NCBI GenBank assembly: GCA_900554225.1
Contig: USGH01000069.1
Span: 1 to 11,105, forward strand
Direction: 5' to 3'
DNA length: 11,105 nt
From: an uncultured Eubacteriales bacterium
Lineage (GTDB): Bacteria > Bacillota > Clostridia > Oscillospirales > CAG-272
Shown here: one piece after another, positions 1 through 6,887 of the stretch
Position numbering within the stretch: the first letter of the stretch is position 1
Layout: every line of letters starts with the position of its first letter
Translations under genes and position numbers: made by a program
The notes under the pieces: model-generated
Databases searched by the model: none
What the model was told of the DNA's origin: nothing
What the model saw: only the letters and a program-made list of their open reading frames with translations

Positions 1-2308
1 TTCCGGAGAAATAGGGTCGTTCGCGGGTGATGTCGGGCAGCTCTGCCGCGTCTTGCACGATCGTTTCCCATGTGCCGTGCTTGTCGTAGGGCGAGAGGGC
101 GACGGTGAAAGACAGCTCCATATCCGACCGTTCCGAGAGATCCAGCGACGGCATCGCTTCCTCCAGGAGTTTTTTCGGCATATGCGGATCGTATATCCAG
201 ATCACGGACTGGTACGGCTCCAGCCGGAGGATTGCGCCTGCCGCATGCATTTCCACCGCGCGCATATCCTTGTCGTCGTGCAGCAGATCAAGGGACAGAA
301 GCTGGGCGGACGTGCCGATGCCGGACAGCTTGACGGTGGTGTTCACGACGGCGGAGGCGGATTCGTTCACGAACATATAGTATTGGACCGCTCCTCTCCT
401 GTAATGGCAGAACCGCAGTTCCGGATACGTATAGGCGATCTGTACGTCCGGGGTGAACTGCTTTTGGAGCCGTGCGACGAGCGTAGCCTCTGTCGTATCC
501 ACACCCATCCGGTACACGTGCAGTCCCCTTTTCTCCCATTTTGCAAGAACGTCTAAGAACGATTGCGGATACTCCGGGGCGTAGGGCAGGATCAGGCAGC
601 GGTAGCTCTCCTTACCGACCTTGAGCGAACCGTCACGCGACAGCTTTGCCGGATAGACGGACGCACCGCGGTTTTCCCTTTCGCTGAGGAAGCAGTCGAT
701 GGGCAGTATGTCGTAATCGATGTGCGCGTCGGAGAGCAGCTTTGCCGGGACGCTGGTCGTCATTGCGGAGCCGATGGGACTCATCCATTCCGCTTCACCG
801 TGGTAGAGGATCGCGGCATCGGCACAGTGGATGGAACCCTCGAAAAGATGCGCGACGTCGTTGCCATAGTGCATCAGGGTCGAAAACGCGTCATACTGCG
901 GATCCACACCGCCGCCGCCGAAATGCGGGGGACAATCGGGATCCGGGAAGGCGGGAGAAAACGCGTGCGGCACGAAGCGGTTGATCCCGCGCACGAGCAT
1001 GTGGTCGAGGAGATAGCGCATACAGGACGCACCCTCCGCCCAGCCGTACGCGCCGAAGATCTCGCACATCGCCCGACCCTCCATCCGCGGATTGATATGG
1101 GCGAACGATGCGCCGAGCTTGGCAAGTACGCAGTCGAAGAAGGCGGGATCGCACCGGTTCCAGGCGGCGGACGCGGTGTGGACATATTGGCTCATGCCGG
1201 GCATGATCTGATGCAGCACCACGTCGATGCCGCTCATGTCCTGCCCATCGAGGGAGCGGAAATAGTGCGCTGCACTGCATCCGAGGCGGGCGTGCGATTC
1301 GTTGTCCTCAATGATGTGACCGATATACTGCACACCATGCGCGTGACACCAATCGCCGAGCTGTCGGGTGAAGCTGTCGCGATACAGGCTCGATACAGCG
1401 TCCATGTAAGCATAGCGGATCTCAGCGGTCTTTTTGCCCATATCACACCAGAGTGCGGCAAGGTACGGCAGGGGATCGTATCCGGTGACCTCCGTCATGC
1501 GCCGCAAAAGCTCTCCCTCGCGCCACGGATACGCCATGCCTGCCAGTCCAATGCGTGTCTCGTAATATTGGTACTCGCAGGCGTGCGCGCTGAACCACGT
1601 GTTGCCGATGCGCGGTTCGTCCGAGAAAAAGCCGCGGATCGTCGTGCCGAATTCGTCCTTGTAGTGCGCGTAATGCGGCTCATATACAGCATCGATGAGC
1701 AGGCGGACGGATTCCGGGTTCATCATATCGATGTATTCCTGCGACATGGCACCGTGCCGGGTCTGGTAGAGAAAGTAGATCCGATAACAGCCGTCCGGGA
1801 TGTCAAAGCGGAGGGTTCTGCCCTGTACGTTCCCGGTCAGATCGATCGGCTCCGGGGCAATTTCCTCTTCTGTTCCGGTGCGCGGATAGGCGTAGACCCC
1901 GATGAGGCGGTTTTCCGCATCCGGCAGGCGGCGCAAAAGGATCGTCGCGGAGGGAAGCGGTCCTATCACATCGAGATGCTCCTCACCGATCATCCAGGGA
2001 CGCAGCTCCGGGTGGGTTTTGACCGCGCCGCCCGCGTGACCGGTCGGGAAATGATCGTCGTCGAGGATCCACACGCCCATATCGCGCTTTTTTGCCTCGC
2101 GGAGGATGATGTCCATGTCGCGCCACCAGCCGTCTCCCGCAAAATCACGATGCGGACGGGATTCCACGCAGAACGCCCTGCAGCCGCTTTGGTAGATGCG
2201 CTCCACCTCGGCAGGGATGGACGCGGTGTGATCGCCGTGCTGCCAATAGAAGGGGAGCATATAGTTGCCGGCATTGCCGGACAGAACGTCGATGAGGTTC
2301 TTATCCAT
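1..2308 (-). CDS. GH106-like glycoside hydrolase, N-terminal 769 residues (runs off left edge)
   Basis: I read this minus-strand frame codon by codon: it is open from ATG 2308 to base 1 with no stop, so the C-terminus lies outside the window. An AAGGAG ribosome binding site sits just upstream and a consensus promoter lies at 2345-2373. The N-terminus has the look of clostridial glycosyl hydrolases related to GH106 (alpha-L-rhamnosidase-like): LPFYWQHGD (18-26), VESRPHRDF (48-56), WW (61-62) and WILDDDHFPTG (80-90). Carboxylate motifs that could form the active site are FSDEP (228-232, E231), GHIIEDNE (330-337) and CEIFGAYGW (415-423, E416); assigning catalytic roles is inference. There is no signal peptide, so the enzyme is probably cytoplasmic and acts on imported oligosaccharides. 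Later residues look like beta-rich accessory domains. The exact substrate cannot be told. Family assignment is from remembered motifs, fairly sure at superfamily level, less so for GH106 itself. Confidence 0.82.
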   Translation of the reverse strand, partial: MDKNLIDVLSGNAGNYMLPFYWQHGDHTASIPAEVERIYQSGCRAFCVESRPHRDFAGDGWWRDMDIILREAKKRDMGVWILDDDHFPTGHAGGAVKTHPELRPWMIGEEHLDVIGPLPSATILLRRLPDAENRLIGVYAYPRTGTEEEIAPEPIDLTGNVQGRTLRFDIPDGCYRIYFLYQTRHGAMSQEYIDMMNPESVRLLIDAVYEPHYAHYKDEFGTTIRGFFSDEPRIGNTWFSAHACEYQYYETRIGLAGMAYPWREGELLRRMTEVTGYDPLPYLAALWCDMGKKTAEIRYAYMDAVSSLYRDSFTRQLGDWCHAHGVQYIGHIIEDNESHARLGCSAAHYFRSLDGQDMSGIDVVLHQIMPGMSQYVHTASAAWNRCDPAFFDCVLAKLGASFAHINPRMEGRAMCEIFGAYGWAEGASCMRYLLDHMLVRGINRFVPHAFSPAFPDPDCPPHFGGGGVDPQYDAFSTLMHYGNDVAHLFEGSIHCADAAILYHGEAEWMSPIGSAMTTSVPAKLLSDAHIDYDILPIDCFLSERENRGASVYPAKLSRDGSLKVGKESYRCLILPYAPEYPQSFLDVLAKWEKRGLHVYRMGVDTTEATLVARLQKQFTPDVQIAYTYPELRFCHYRRGAVQYYMFVNESASAVVNTTVKLSGIGTSAQLLSLDLLHDDKDMRAVEMHAAGAILRLEPYQSVIWIYDPHMPKKLLEEAMPSLDLSERSDMELSFTVALSPYDKHGTWETIVQDAAELPDITRERPYFSG

Positions 2309-2344
2309 AAAATGACTCCTTGTCTGTGGGTGTGGTTTGACACC

Positions 2345-2373
2345 ATTGTACAAAATCACAGCGGACTTGTCAA
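2345..2373 (-). promoter_or_regulatory. Sigma-A promoter of the glycoside hydrolase gene
   Basis: On the minus strand TTGACA (2373-2368) is followed after exactly 17 bp by TACAAT (2350-2345). The predicted transcript starts near 2338, giving a leader of about 30 nt that carries the AAGGAG site. A small inverted repeat, GGTGT-6-ACACC (2329-2344), lies right over the expected start and could be an operator; no cognate regulator is visible. Confidence 0.8.
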
Positions 2374-2521
2374 TAGGGCGGACGAAAAAATCAGGAAAAC
2401 CCTGTGACAAGGAGCTTTTCGGCACAAAAAAGCGAAGGATGCAGGGCAGCCGCAGCCCGTCCGGGGCAAAATTGTCCAAAAATCACCGCGCGCGGCGTAG
2501 AATTTTCAGCTTGCGCGGGAC

Positions 2522-2550
2522 TTGACAAACGGCGGCGAATCTGGTATACT
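2522..2550 (+). promoter_or_regulatory. Sigma-A promoter of the thiT transcript
   Basis: TTGACA (2522-2527), a 17-bp spacer and TATACT (2545-2550), with TGG just before the -10 box (extended -10). The expected start, about 2557, falls right at the first base pairs of the TPP riboswitch, so the transcript begins with the aptamer. It diverges from the hydrolase promoter, with about 150 bp between the two -35 boxes. Confidence 0.88.
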
Positions 2551-2558
2551 CTTTGTCG

Positions 2559-2644
2559 AACAGACCAGGGGTGCCATTTGGCTGAGACGGAGTGCCGAAC
2601 CCTTCTACCTGATCCGGGCAATACCGGCGTAGGGAGGATTTGTT
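2559..2644 (+). promoter_or_regulatory. TPP riboswitch (THI element)
   Basis: The conserved thi-box blocks appear in order: GGGGTGCC (2568-2575), GGCTGAGA (2580-2587), ACCCTT (2599-2604), ACCTGATC (2607-2614) and ATACCGGCGTAGGGA (2621-2635). P1 can form between 2559-2566 and 2636-2644 with one bulged A (2638). The aptamer binds thiamine pyrophosphate. In this family ligand binding normally turns off downstream expression by termination or by hiding the ribosome binding site. The gene it precedes is a thiamine transporter, as expected. Confidence 0.95.
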
Positions 2645-2683
2645 TGTGCAGAGGATTTTGGATCCACCGCTGCACAAGGACGC

Positions 2684-2722
2684 AACTTCGTCATGGGCAA
2701 TGTTGTCCCGGCGGAGTTTTTT
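2684..2722 (+). terminator. Terminator-like hairpin in the thiT leader (candidate riboswitch expression platform)
   Basis: AACTTCG (2684-2690) pairs with CGGAGTT (2712-2718) including one G-T pair; an inner GGG/CCC stem (2695-2697 with 2707-2709) extends it. A run of six T (2717-2722) follows. It lies 40 nt past the aptamer and about 190 nt before thiT, as expected for a riboswitch attenuator. A separate 8-bp hairpin, TTGTGCAG (2644-2651) with CTGCACAA (2670-2677), sits between aptamer and terminator and touches the P1 3' strand. I could not find a clean antiterminator that excludes the terminator, so the switching mechanism is unresolved. Confidence 0.6.
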
Positions 2723-2899
2723 CTGTTTTCGCAGAGGATGCGCCGCGCTCTGTATTACGATAGGTTTTCCCTCATGGATGCTCTGCATAAAATCGCGCTT
2801 TTGCACGGATACGCACGGCGTGGAAAGCGGGGAGGTATTGCACTTTTCGCGCCAGAACAGCCTTAGAGCAGAGTCATTCTTCATTTTCGGGGAACCGAT
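2723..2899 (+). other. Unassigned thiT leader segment between the attenuator and the thiT ribosome binding site
   Basis: About 175 bases with no convincing gene, promoter or known RNA. The hexamer GCAGAG recurs at 2731-2736 and 2868-2873 (and earlier at 2649-2654), with a complementary CTCTGC near 2790, so alternative local hairpins are possible. Frames open across it start at weak TTG/GTG codons inside or next to the riboswitch, carry an unnatural Cys/Arg-rich composition, and are probably not translated. Confidence 0.4.
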
Positions 2900-2913
2900 G
2901 GGAGTTTATCACT

Positions 2914-3525
2914 ATGGCGAAAACAACGTCTGAAAAAATCCATCTCCTTGTCGAATGTGCGATTATGATCGCGCTCGGCACGGTGCTTAGCCTTATCAAG
3001 GTATATGAAGCACCCTACGGCGGCAGTGTAACGCTTCTGTCGATGGCACCGATGATCTTACTCTCGCTGCGGCGGGGTGTGAAGGTCGGTCTGCCTGCCG
3101 CGTTTGTGTATTCCGTATTGCAGCTGATCCTCGGTCTGTCCAGCGTGGCATGGGTTCCGAGCATCGGCGGTAAATTCTGGTGCATCATCCTCGACTACAT
3201 CTTAGCCTTTACGGTTCTCGGACTCGGCGGCATTTTCCGCAATGTCAGGTTCTCGAAGAACGAAACGACCAACCTGTTTGTCTCCGCGATTCTCGGTGCG
3301 CTGCTGGCTACGGTTCTCCGCTTTATCTGCCACATCCTCTCCGGTGCCGTGATCTGGTACGCGCTCGATCTCGAATGGTACGCCGACGACCCGACCCACA
3401 TCGTCAACCGCTACGGCAAATGGCTCTTCTCCTTCATCTACAACGGCACGTTCATGATCCCCGAGATCATCGAAACCGTGATCGGTGTACCGCTGCTGCA
3501 CAAGGCATTGCAGAAGGTGAAATAA
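2914..3525 (+). CDS. thiT: ThiT, substrate-binding (S) component of an ECF-type thiamine transporter
   Basis: A 203-residue, strongly hydrophobic protein with about six membrane segments, the normal size for ThiT. In the membrane it captures thiamine and passes it through when docked to the shared energising module (EcfT plus the two EcfA ATPases), which is not encoded here. Family signatures are YGGSVTLLSMAPMILLSLRR (35-54), the loop around LDYILAFTVLGLGG (93-106), RFICHILSGAVIWYA (136-150) and FIYNGTFMIPE (174-184). H140, W148 and N177 appear to match the thiamine-contacting His, Trp and Asn known from ThiT structures; this alignment is from memory. GGAG at 2901-2904 is a well-placed ribosome binding site. 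The TPP riboswitch upstream independently supports thiamine as substrate. The gene stands alone, closed by the terminator at 3561. Confidence 0.95.
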   Translation: MAKTTSEKIHLLVECAIMIALGTVLSLIKVYEAPYGGSVTLLSMAPMILLSLRRGVKVGLPAAFVYSVLQLILGLSSVAWVPSIGGKFWCIILDYILAFTVLGLGGIFRNVRFSKNETTNLFVSAILGALLATVLRFICHILSGAVIWYALDLEWYADDPTHIVNRYGKWLFSFIYNGTFMIPEIIETVIGVPLLHKALQKVK

Positions 3526-3560
3526 GCTGCCCTGAACTTTGCGTGTCCTCCTCTTCATAT

Positions 3561-3605
3561 AGAAAAAGCAAGGTCTGTTCCTTTCCGGATGATCTTGCTT
3601 TTTCT
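3561..3605. terminator. Bidirectional intrinsic terminator between thiT and the NAT gene
   Basis: A perfect 12-bp inverted repeat, AGAAAAAGCAAG (3561-3572) and CTTGCTTTTTCT (3594-3605), with a 21-nt loop. The arms carry A and T tracts on both sides, so the hairpin gives a U-rich 3' end whichever strand is transcribed. It serves the convergent genes thiT (stop 3525) and the NAT gene (stop 3616). Confidence 0.85.
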
Positions 3606-3615
3606 TTTGCTGTCG

Positions 3616-4464
3616 TTACCGGATGCCGAAGTACTGCCGCAGCAATGCCGGATATTCCTCTTTTGTGAAATTGCGCCGCTGTACCGCCCCGTCCTCGTAG
3701 CACGAGAGCTGATCTCCGTCGATGGCGATCCGTCCGCGCGGGATCCTGATCGCAAGCATCGGAGCCTTCGTGAACGGCGAATCCGGATGCTTCTCGCACC
3801 AGAACGACGGCATTTCGTAGTCACAGGGCAGCTGCGGTTCCTCCGTGAAGCTGTAAAACGGACGAAATACTGGCTTGTCGGCATCCGGCTCCGCCTCTGC
3901 AGCACACGCTTGGCTTGTCGGACATGCTTGGCATGTTGAACATGCTCGGCATGTTAAGTGATCCTCGATGACCCAGCCGTAAAAATCCCGCCGTCGCAGC
4001 CGATATACGCGGAAGCCATCGTCTGTTTCCGCATTTGTGTCGCCGTAGGGCAGGGGCTGTCGGAAGCTTTCCTGACCGATCCCCGCGTCCACGATCCATT
4101 CGCTGCCATCGTTTGCCGTGACGCGCAGGACCCGGTGCCGCCGCATGGGAATCGCCGTCTCGCCGCGCAGATACCGTGCCAGATATTCCGTTACCGTATA
4201 TCCGATGGAACGGAGCAGAACCGCGAAAAAGCCGTTTATCTCAAAACAGTATCCGCCGCGCCGTCTCGTGACAAGCTTGTCAAATAACGCGTCCTCCGAG
4301 AGGGATAACGGAATGCCCGCCAGTATGTCGAGATTTTCATAGGGGACGGTCATGAGAAACGCCTGCTGCAATTGGAATAGATTTTTCCTGTCGGGCGTGA
4401 GCGACCCCGGAACGGATAGACCGAGCCGCGCATAGATCTGCCGTATCTGCTCGCTTGTGTACAT
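3616..4464 (-). CDS. nat: Arylamine N-acetyltransferase with a Cys-rich repeat insert
   Basis: A 282-residue member of the arylamine N-acetyltransferase family, cytosolic enzymes that move acetyl groups from acetyl-CoA to arylamines or hydrazines through a cysteine thioester. The catalytic triad is readable: C73 in RRGGYCFEIN, H110 in RRHRVLRV and D126 in VDAGIG. PYENLDI (41-47) is also typical of the family. The stretch around residues 170-195, between the second and third domains, is unusual: six-residue units T-C-R-A-C-S, T-C-Q-A-C-P and T-S-Q-A-C-A follow each other, then an acidic linker. This insert is absent from NATs I know and is encoded by an 18-bp DNA repeat. ATG 4464 has a GGGAGG site. 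The gene is last in the minus-strand cluster, 63 nt after the ArsR gene, with no clear promoter of its own. Its native substrate is unknown. Confidence 0.92.
   Translation of the reverse strand: MYTSEQIRQIYARLGLSVPGSLTPDRKNLFQLQQAFLMTVPYENLDILAGIPLSLSEDALFDKLVTRRRGGYCFEINGFFAVLLRSIGYTVTEYLARYLRGETAIPMRRHRVLRVTANDGSEWIVDAGIGQESFRQPLPYGDTNAETDDGFRVYRLRRRDFYGWVIEDHLTCRACSTCQACPTSQACAAEAEPDADKPVFRPFYSFTEEPQLPCDYEMPSFWCEKHPDSPFTKAPMLAIRIPRGRIAIDGDQLSCYEDGAVQRRNFTKEEYPALLRQYFGIR
3902..3955. repeat. Three tandem 18-bp repeats inside the NAT gene
   Basis: On the plus strand the units are 3902-3919, 3920-3937 and 3938-3955. The last two differ at two positions (GGACATGCTTGGCATGTT and GAACATGCTCGGCATGTT); the first is more diverged. 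Being 18 bp, they keep the frame and add six residues each. Each complete unit is also nearly palindromic: AACATGC-TCG-GCATGTT is a perfect inverted repeat with a 3-nt centre. This fits expansion by replication slippage. Confidence 0.9.
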
Positions 4465-4527
4465 AGCTGCCTCCCTGATAGATGATGATTTTCCGTGGCT
4501 GGGTGGAGATGGTATCGTTCCGTGCGG

Positions 4528-4893
4528 TCAATGGCGGTGATGGATATGCTCCATCGTCATGGCGACCGCTTCGTAAACGTGATCGTCGTCGAGGGTGTAG
4601 AGAACGTGCTTACCGACACGGCGGGAGCGGATCAGTCCCTCGTCGCGCAGGATCCTCAGCTGGTGAGAGACTGCGCTGTTTGTCATGCCGAGTGCCGCCG
4701 CGATACTGCCCGCGCAGATCTCCCGTTCGCACTCTCCCTCGCCGTTCGCGCCGATTCCCGCCAGTACGCAGACAATGCGCAGTTTGGTCGGGTCGCCGAT
4801 CGTGCGCAGAAACCGCGCCGCTTCTGCCAGCTCTTCCTCCGGCGGCAGTGTGATTCCTTCCGGGTGGTGATTGATAATCGTTTCGTGTTCCAT
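4528..4893 (-). CDS. ArsR/SmtB-family metal-responsive repressor with a CzrA-type zinc/cobalt site
   Basis: A 121-residue winged-helix regulator. The recognition helix region is SIAAALGMTNSAVSHQLRIL (63-82) and the wing is SRRVGKHVLYTL (90-101). The C-terminal helix holds D103, H105, H116 and H119: the D-x-H ... H-x2-H spacing (+11 and +14 from the first His) of the alpha-5 metal site of CzrA and SmtB, which sense Zn(II) or Co(II). Family members dimerise and leave DNA when metal binds. Two cysteines (C55, C60) lie near the position of the alpha-3 cysteine site of CadC/SmtB but lack the usual C-x-C. ATG 4893 was chosen because GAGGA lies 13-17 nt upstream and it gives the normal family length; ATG 4911 is the alternative, and longer forms run into the preceding gene. 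No metal transporter is nearby, so the target is unknown. Confidence 0.9.
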   Translation of the reverse strand: MEHETIINHHPEGITLPPEEELAEAARFLRTIGDPTKLRIVCVLAGIGANGEGECEREICAGSIAAALGMTNSAVSHQLRILRDEGLIRSRRVGKHVLYTLDDDHVYEAVAMTMEHIHHRH

Positions 4894-4945
4894 AGTTCTC
4901 GTGTTCCTCATTTGTCTCGTTTCTGTCCCGGATCCTTGCCGCAGC

Positions 4946-5500
4946 TCAGAGCAGATCTTCGTCGTATACCGCACGGGAGCCACCCACAAACCGGAGCCTC
5001 GTCCGTGCCGCGATCAGTACCGCCTCGCCGATTGTGCGCATGGGCAGCCGTACCGGGACCGCCACCGGCTTCAAGTGCATACCAATGAGCGAGCCGCCGA
5101 TGTCAATCCCCGCGTCCACGATCCCGCCCTCGCCTTCGATGGCCATCGGATGTGCAAAGCCATGGTACGCCGCCGTCGCAAACGATCCGCCTGCTTTCGG
5201 CTGGGGAATCACATTGACGCCGCGAACCCCCGGCAGTGCAGCCTTTTCCACGATCAGAGACCGGTTCAGATGCTCGCAGCACTGCGCCGCCAGATAAATC
5301 CCGCGCGGTGTCAGCACCTCCATCAGTCCGTCAAATACCGCCTTGCCCACCTCCGGGGAAGAGTACGTCCCGATTCTGCCGCCGAGGATCTCGCTGGAGG
5401 AGCAGCCGACCACCAGTATATCTCCCGCGGACAGCTTTGCCGCATCGAGTAACGCCTCGCACGCCGCCTGTACCGCGCCTTGTATTTCCAAAAGTTCCAT
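4946..5500 (-). CDS. ywlG: UPF0340 / YwlG family protein (TIGR01440), function unknown
   Basis: A 184-residue protein matching the conserved uncharacterised UPF0340 family found in Firmicutes and named after B. subtilis YwlG. Recognisable family stretches are GDILVVGCSSSEILGGRIG (26-44), the Gly/His-rich block around QCCEHLNRSL, the segment with NVIPQPKAGGS, and IDIGGSLIGMHLKPVAVPVR. It has no signal peptide or membrane helix, so it should be cytosolic. No activity is established that I can cite. The start at ATG 5500 has an AAGGAAG site that overlaps the stop of the HAD gene 13 nt upstream, so the two are probably translated from one message. A 52-nt gap separates it from the ArsR gene. Confidence 0.88.
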   Translation of the reverse strand: MELLEIQGAVQAACEALLDAAKLSAGDILVVGCSSSEILGGRIGTYSSPEVGKAVFDGLMEVLTPRGIYLAAQCCEHLNRSLIVEKAALPGVRGVNVIPQPKAGGSFATAAYHGFAHPMAIEGEGGIVDAGIDIGGSLIGMHLKPVAVPVRLPMRTIGEAVLIAARTRLRFVGGSRAVYDEDLL

Positions 5501-5513
5501 ATATATCGCTTCC

Positions 5514-6359
5514 TTATCGTATAGGTTCGCACATTGTGTGTGTTTCTATGAAATGGAGTACGCCCATCCCCGGCTCCACCACCGCATCGGCTGCCGCACG
5601 TACCTCCTCCGGGGCAGTCTCCATCGCTACGGCATAATCCGCGGCACGGAGCATCGGCAGATCGTTGTAGTTGTCTCCGAACGCCACGATCGTCTTGCAG
5701 CCCGTGACCTCCCGCAGCTCCCGTACCGCATTCCCCTTGGAGGCATTGGCGGCAAACACCTCAAGATACCACGTCTCGGGATATTGGTGATCCGGGTAGA
5801 AGGTACACTGCACCGCAGGATTTCCCCGCAGCGTCTCGTAGAGCGGCAGCAGCTCCTCCCGCGCGGCAAGATAGCAGAAATAGACGATCACGCCCGTCGG
5901 CAGACCGGTATCCAGCTTGCAAAACGGCTTGTTGTACCGCTCGATCCGTTCGCGCATGAAGCCCGCCATTGCCGGATTTGCCAGCCGCCGATACGCCGTG
6001 AACAGCTCGTCCGTCTCATCCAGGGTGTAGATGAACGGCTCTGCGGGATAGCTTAAGATCTCCTCCGCCGCCGTCCGGTCGATGACGTGCTTTTTCAGAT
6101 ATACGCCGCGGACCATGTCCCGTAAAAACGTGCCGTTCATGAGCGAAACGGGAGCCGGGTACGGTACCCCCGCGAGAATGTACGCTGCGGAGCGGATCGT
6201 CCGTGCCGTCGCATAGGTCAGATGTACGCCATGGTCGCATAACGCGCGGATTTTCTCCGCAGCCCCCTCCGGCAGCACCGATTCCCGTGTGAGAAGCGTG
6301 CCGTCGAGATCGGATAAAAAGAGCGTGTCTGCCGGAGAAAAATAGAGCTTGTCTGCCAT
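5514..6359 (-). CDS. Cof-type HAD-IIB family phosphatase
   Basis: A 281-residue haloacid dehalogenase-superfamily hydrolase of the Cof/IIB type, which generally removes phosphate from small sugar phosphates, nucleotides or cofactors. Motif I is DLDGTLL (17-23; nucleophile D17, acid/base D19), motif II is the T51 of YATAR (49-53), motif III is K208 in NASKG, and motif IV is GDNYND (228-233). The cap domain lies between about residues 85 and 190. SKGNAV followed by GDNYNDLPML is typical of Cof proteins. ATG 6359 has AGGAGG about 10 nt upstream, inside the end of tadA, and starts 3 nt after the tadA stop, which implies cotranscription. The substrate cannot be inferred; neighbouring genes do not form a known pathway with it. 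Confidence 0.93.
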   Translation of the reverse strand: MADKLYFSPADTLFLSDLDGTLLTRESVLPEGAAEKIRALCDHGVHLTYATARTIRSAAYILAGVPYPAPVSLMNGTFLRDMVRGVYLKKHVIDRTAAEEILSYPAEPFIYTLDETDELFTAYRRLANPAMAGFMRERIERYNKPFCKLDTGLPTGVIVYFCYLAAREELLPLYETLRGNPAVQCTFYPDHQYPETWYLEVFAANASKGNAVRELREVTGCKTIVAFGDNYNDLPMLRAADYAVAMETAPEEVRAAADAVVEPGMGVLHFIETHTMCEPIR

Positions 6360-6362
6360 CGA

Positions 6363-6854
6363 TCACCGCCTCCTTGCCCGGAAAAATGTCTGCAAAACCG
6401 TCCTGCACTCCCTCTCGCGCACACCGGAATCCACCTGCGGTTTCCAGTTGACGGGATAGCTTTGCATCGCGAATACGGAGCCCATCGCCCCGGCACGACT
6501 GTCCTTTGCGCCATAGACGACCCGGGAGATCCGCGCGTTCCAGATTGCCCCGGCACACATCGGACACGGCTCCAGCGTCACATACAGCGTGCAGCCGGTC
6601 AACCGCCAACCGCCAAGGCATCTGCACCCCCGGTCGATTGCCTCCATTTCCGCGTGCCACAGCGCGTTTTTCGCCGATTCCCGCCCGTTTATGCCATAGG
6701 AAAGAAAGCCGCGGCTCGGATGTACCAATATCGCGCCTACAGGCACTTCACCGGACGCGCCGGATACCTGAGCGGCAAGCAGCGCAAGTGCCATATAGTC
6801 CCGATCGGTACGACACGCAGCGGCATGTGCGCCAATATACGCCTGCAAATCCAT
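6363..6854 (-). CDS. tadA: tRNA-specific adenosine deaminase TadA
   Basis: A 163-residue zinc deaminase that converts adenosine 34 to inosine in the anticodon of tRNA-Arg(ACG), an essential decoding step in most bacteria. The active site is complete: H67-A-E69 (zinc ligand and proton shuttle) and P96-C97-P-M-C100 (two zinc ligands). EVPVGAILV (36-44), N56 and RISRVVYGAKDSRAGAMGS further support TadA rather than a cytidine deaminase. The frame is open further upstream, but ATG 6854 is chosen because GGAGG lies 7 nt before it and the family starts there; upstream codons would overlap the promoter at 6888-6917. This is the first gene of the minus-strand cluster. Confidence 0.95.
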   Translation of the reverse strand: MDLQAYIGAHAAACRTDRDYMALALLAAQVSGASGEVPVGAILVHPSRGFLSYGINGRESAKNALWHAEMEAIDRGCRCLGGWRLTGCTLYVTLEPCPMCAGAIWNARISRVVYGAKDSRAGAMGSVFAMQSYPVNWKPQVDSGVRERECRTVLQTFFRARRR

Positions 6855-6887
6855 AGGTTCCTCCGGCTGTGATGGGTATTCTTCTTT

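Noticed and set aside
563..2407. A 614-codon open frame on the plus strand, with a 167-codon one before it (53-556)
   Set aside because: They are the codon-aligned antisense of the glycoside hydrolase: few TTA, CTA or TCA codons in a GC-rich gene leave the opposite frame open. No family motif, weak TTG-type start, and the minus frame has clear enzyme motifs.
2640..2933. A 97-codon plus-strand frame from the end of the TPP riboswitch into thiT
   Set aside because: It starts at a non-ATG codon within the riboswitch P1 stem, spans the terminator hairpin and has Cys/Arg-rich sequence without family features.
3902..3955. Tandem repeats considered as a CRISPR array or attachment site
   Set aside because: Units are contiguous 18-mers without spacers, in frame inside a coding gene, with no cas or integrase genes nearby.
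4894..4989. A longer N-terminus for the ArsR protein starting at 4989
   Set aside because: It would overlap the end of the YwlG gene, lacks a ribosome binding site and exceeds the family length; ATG 4893 is better placed.
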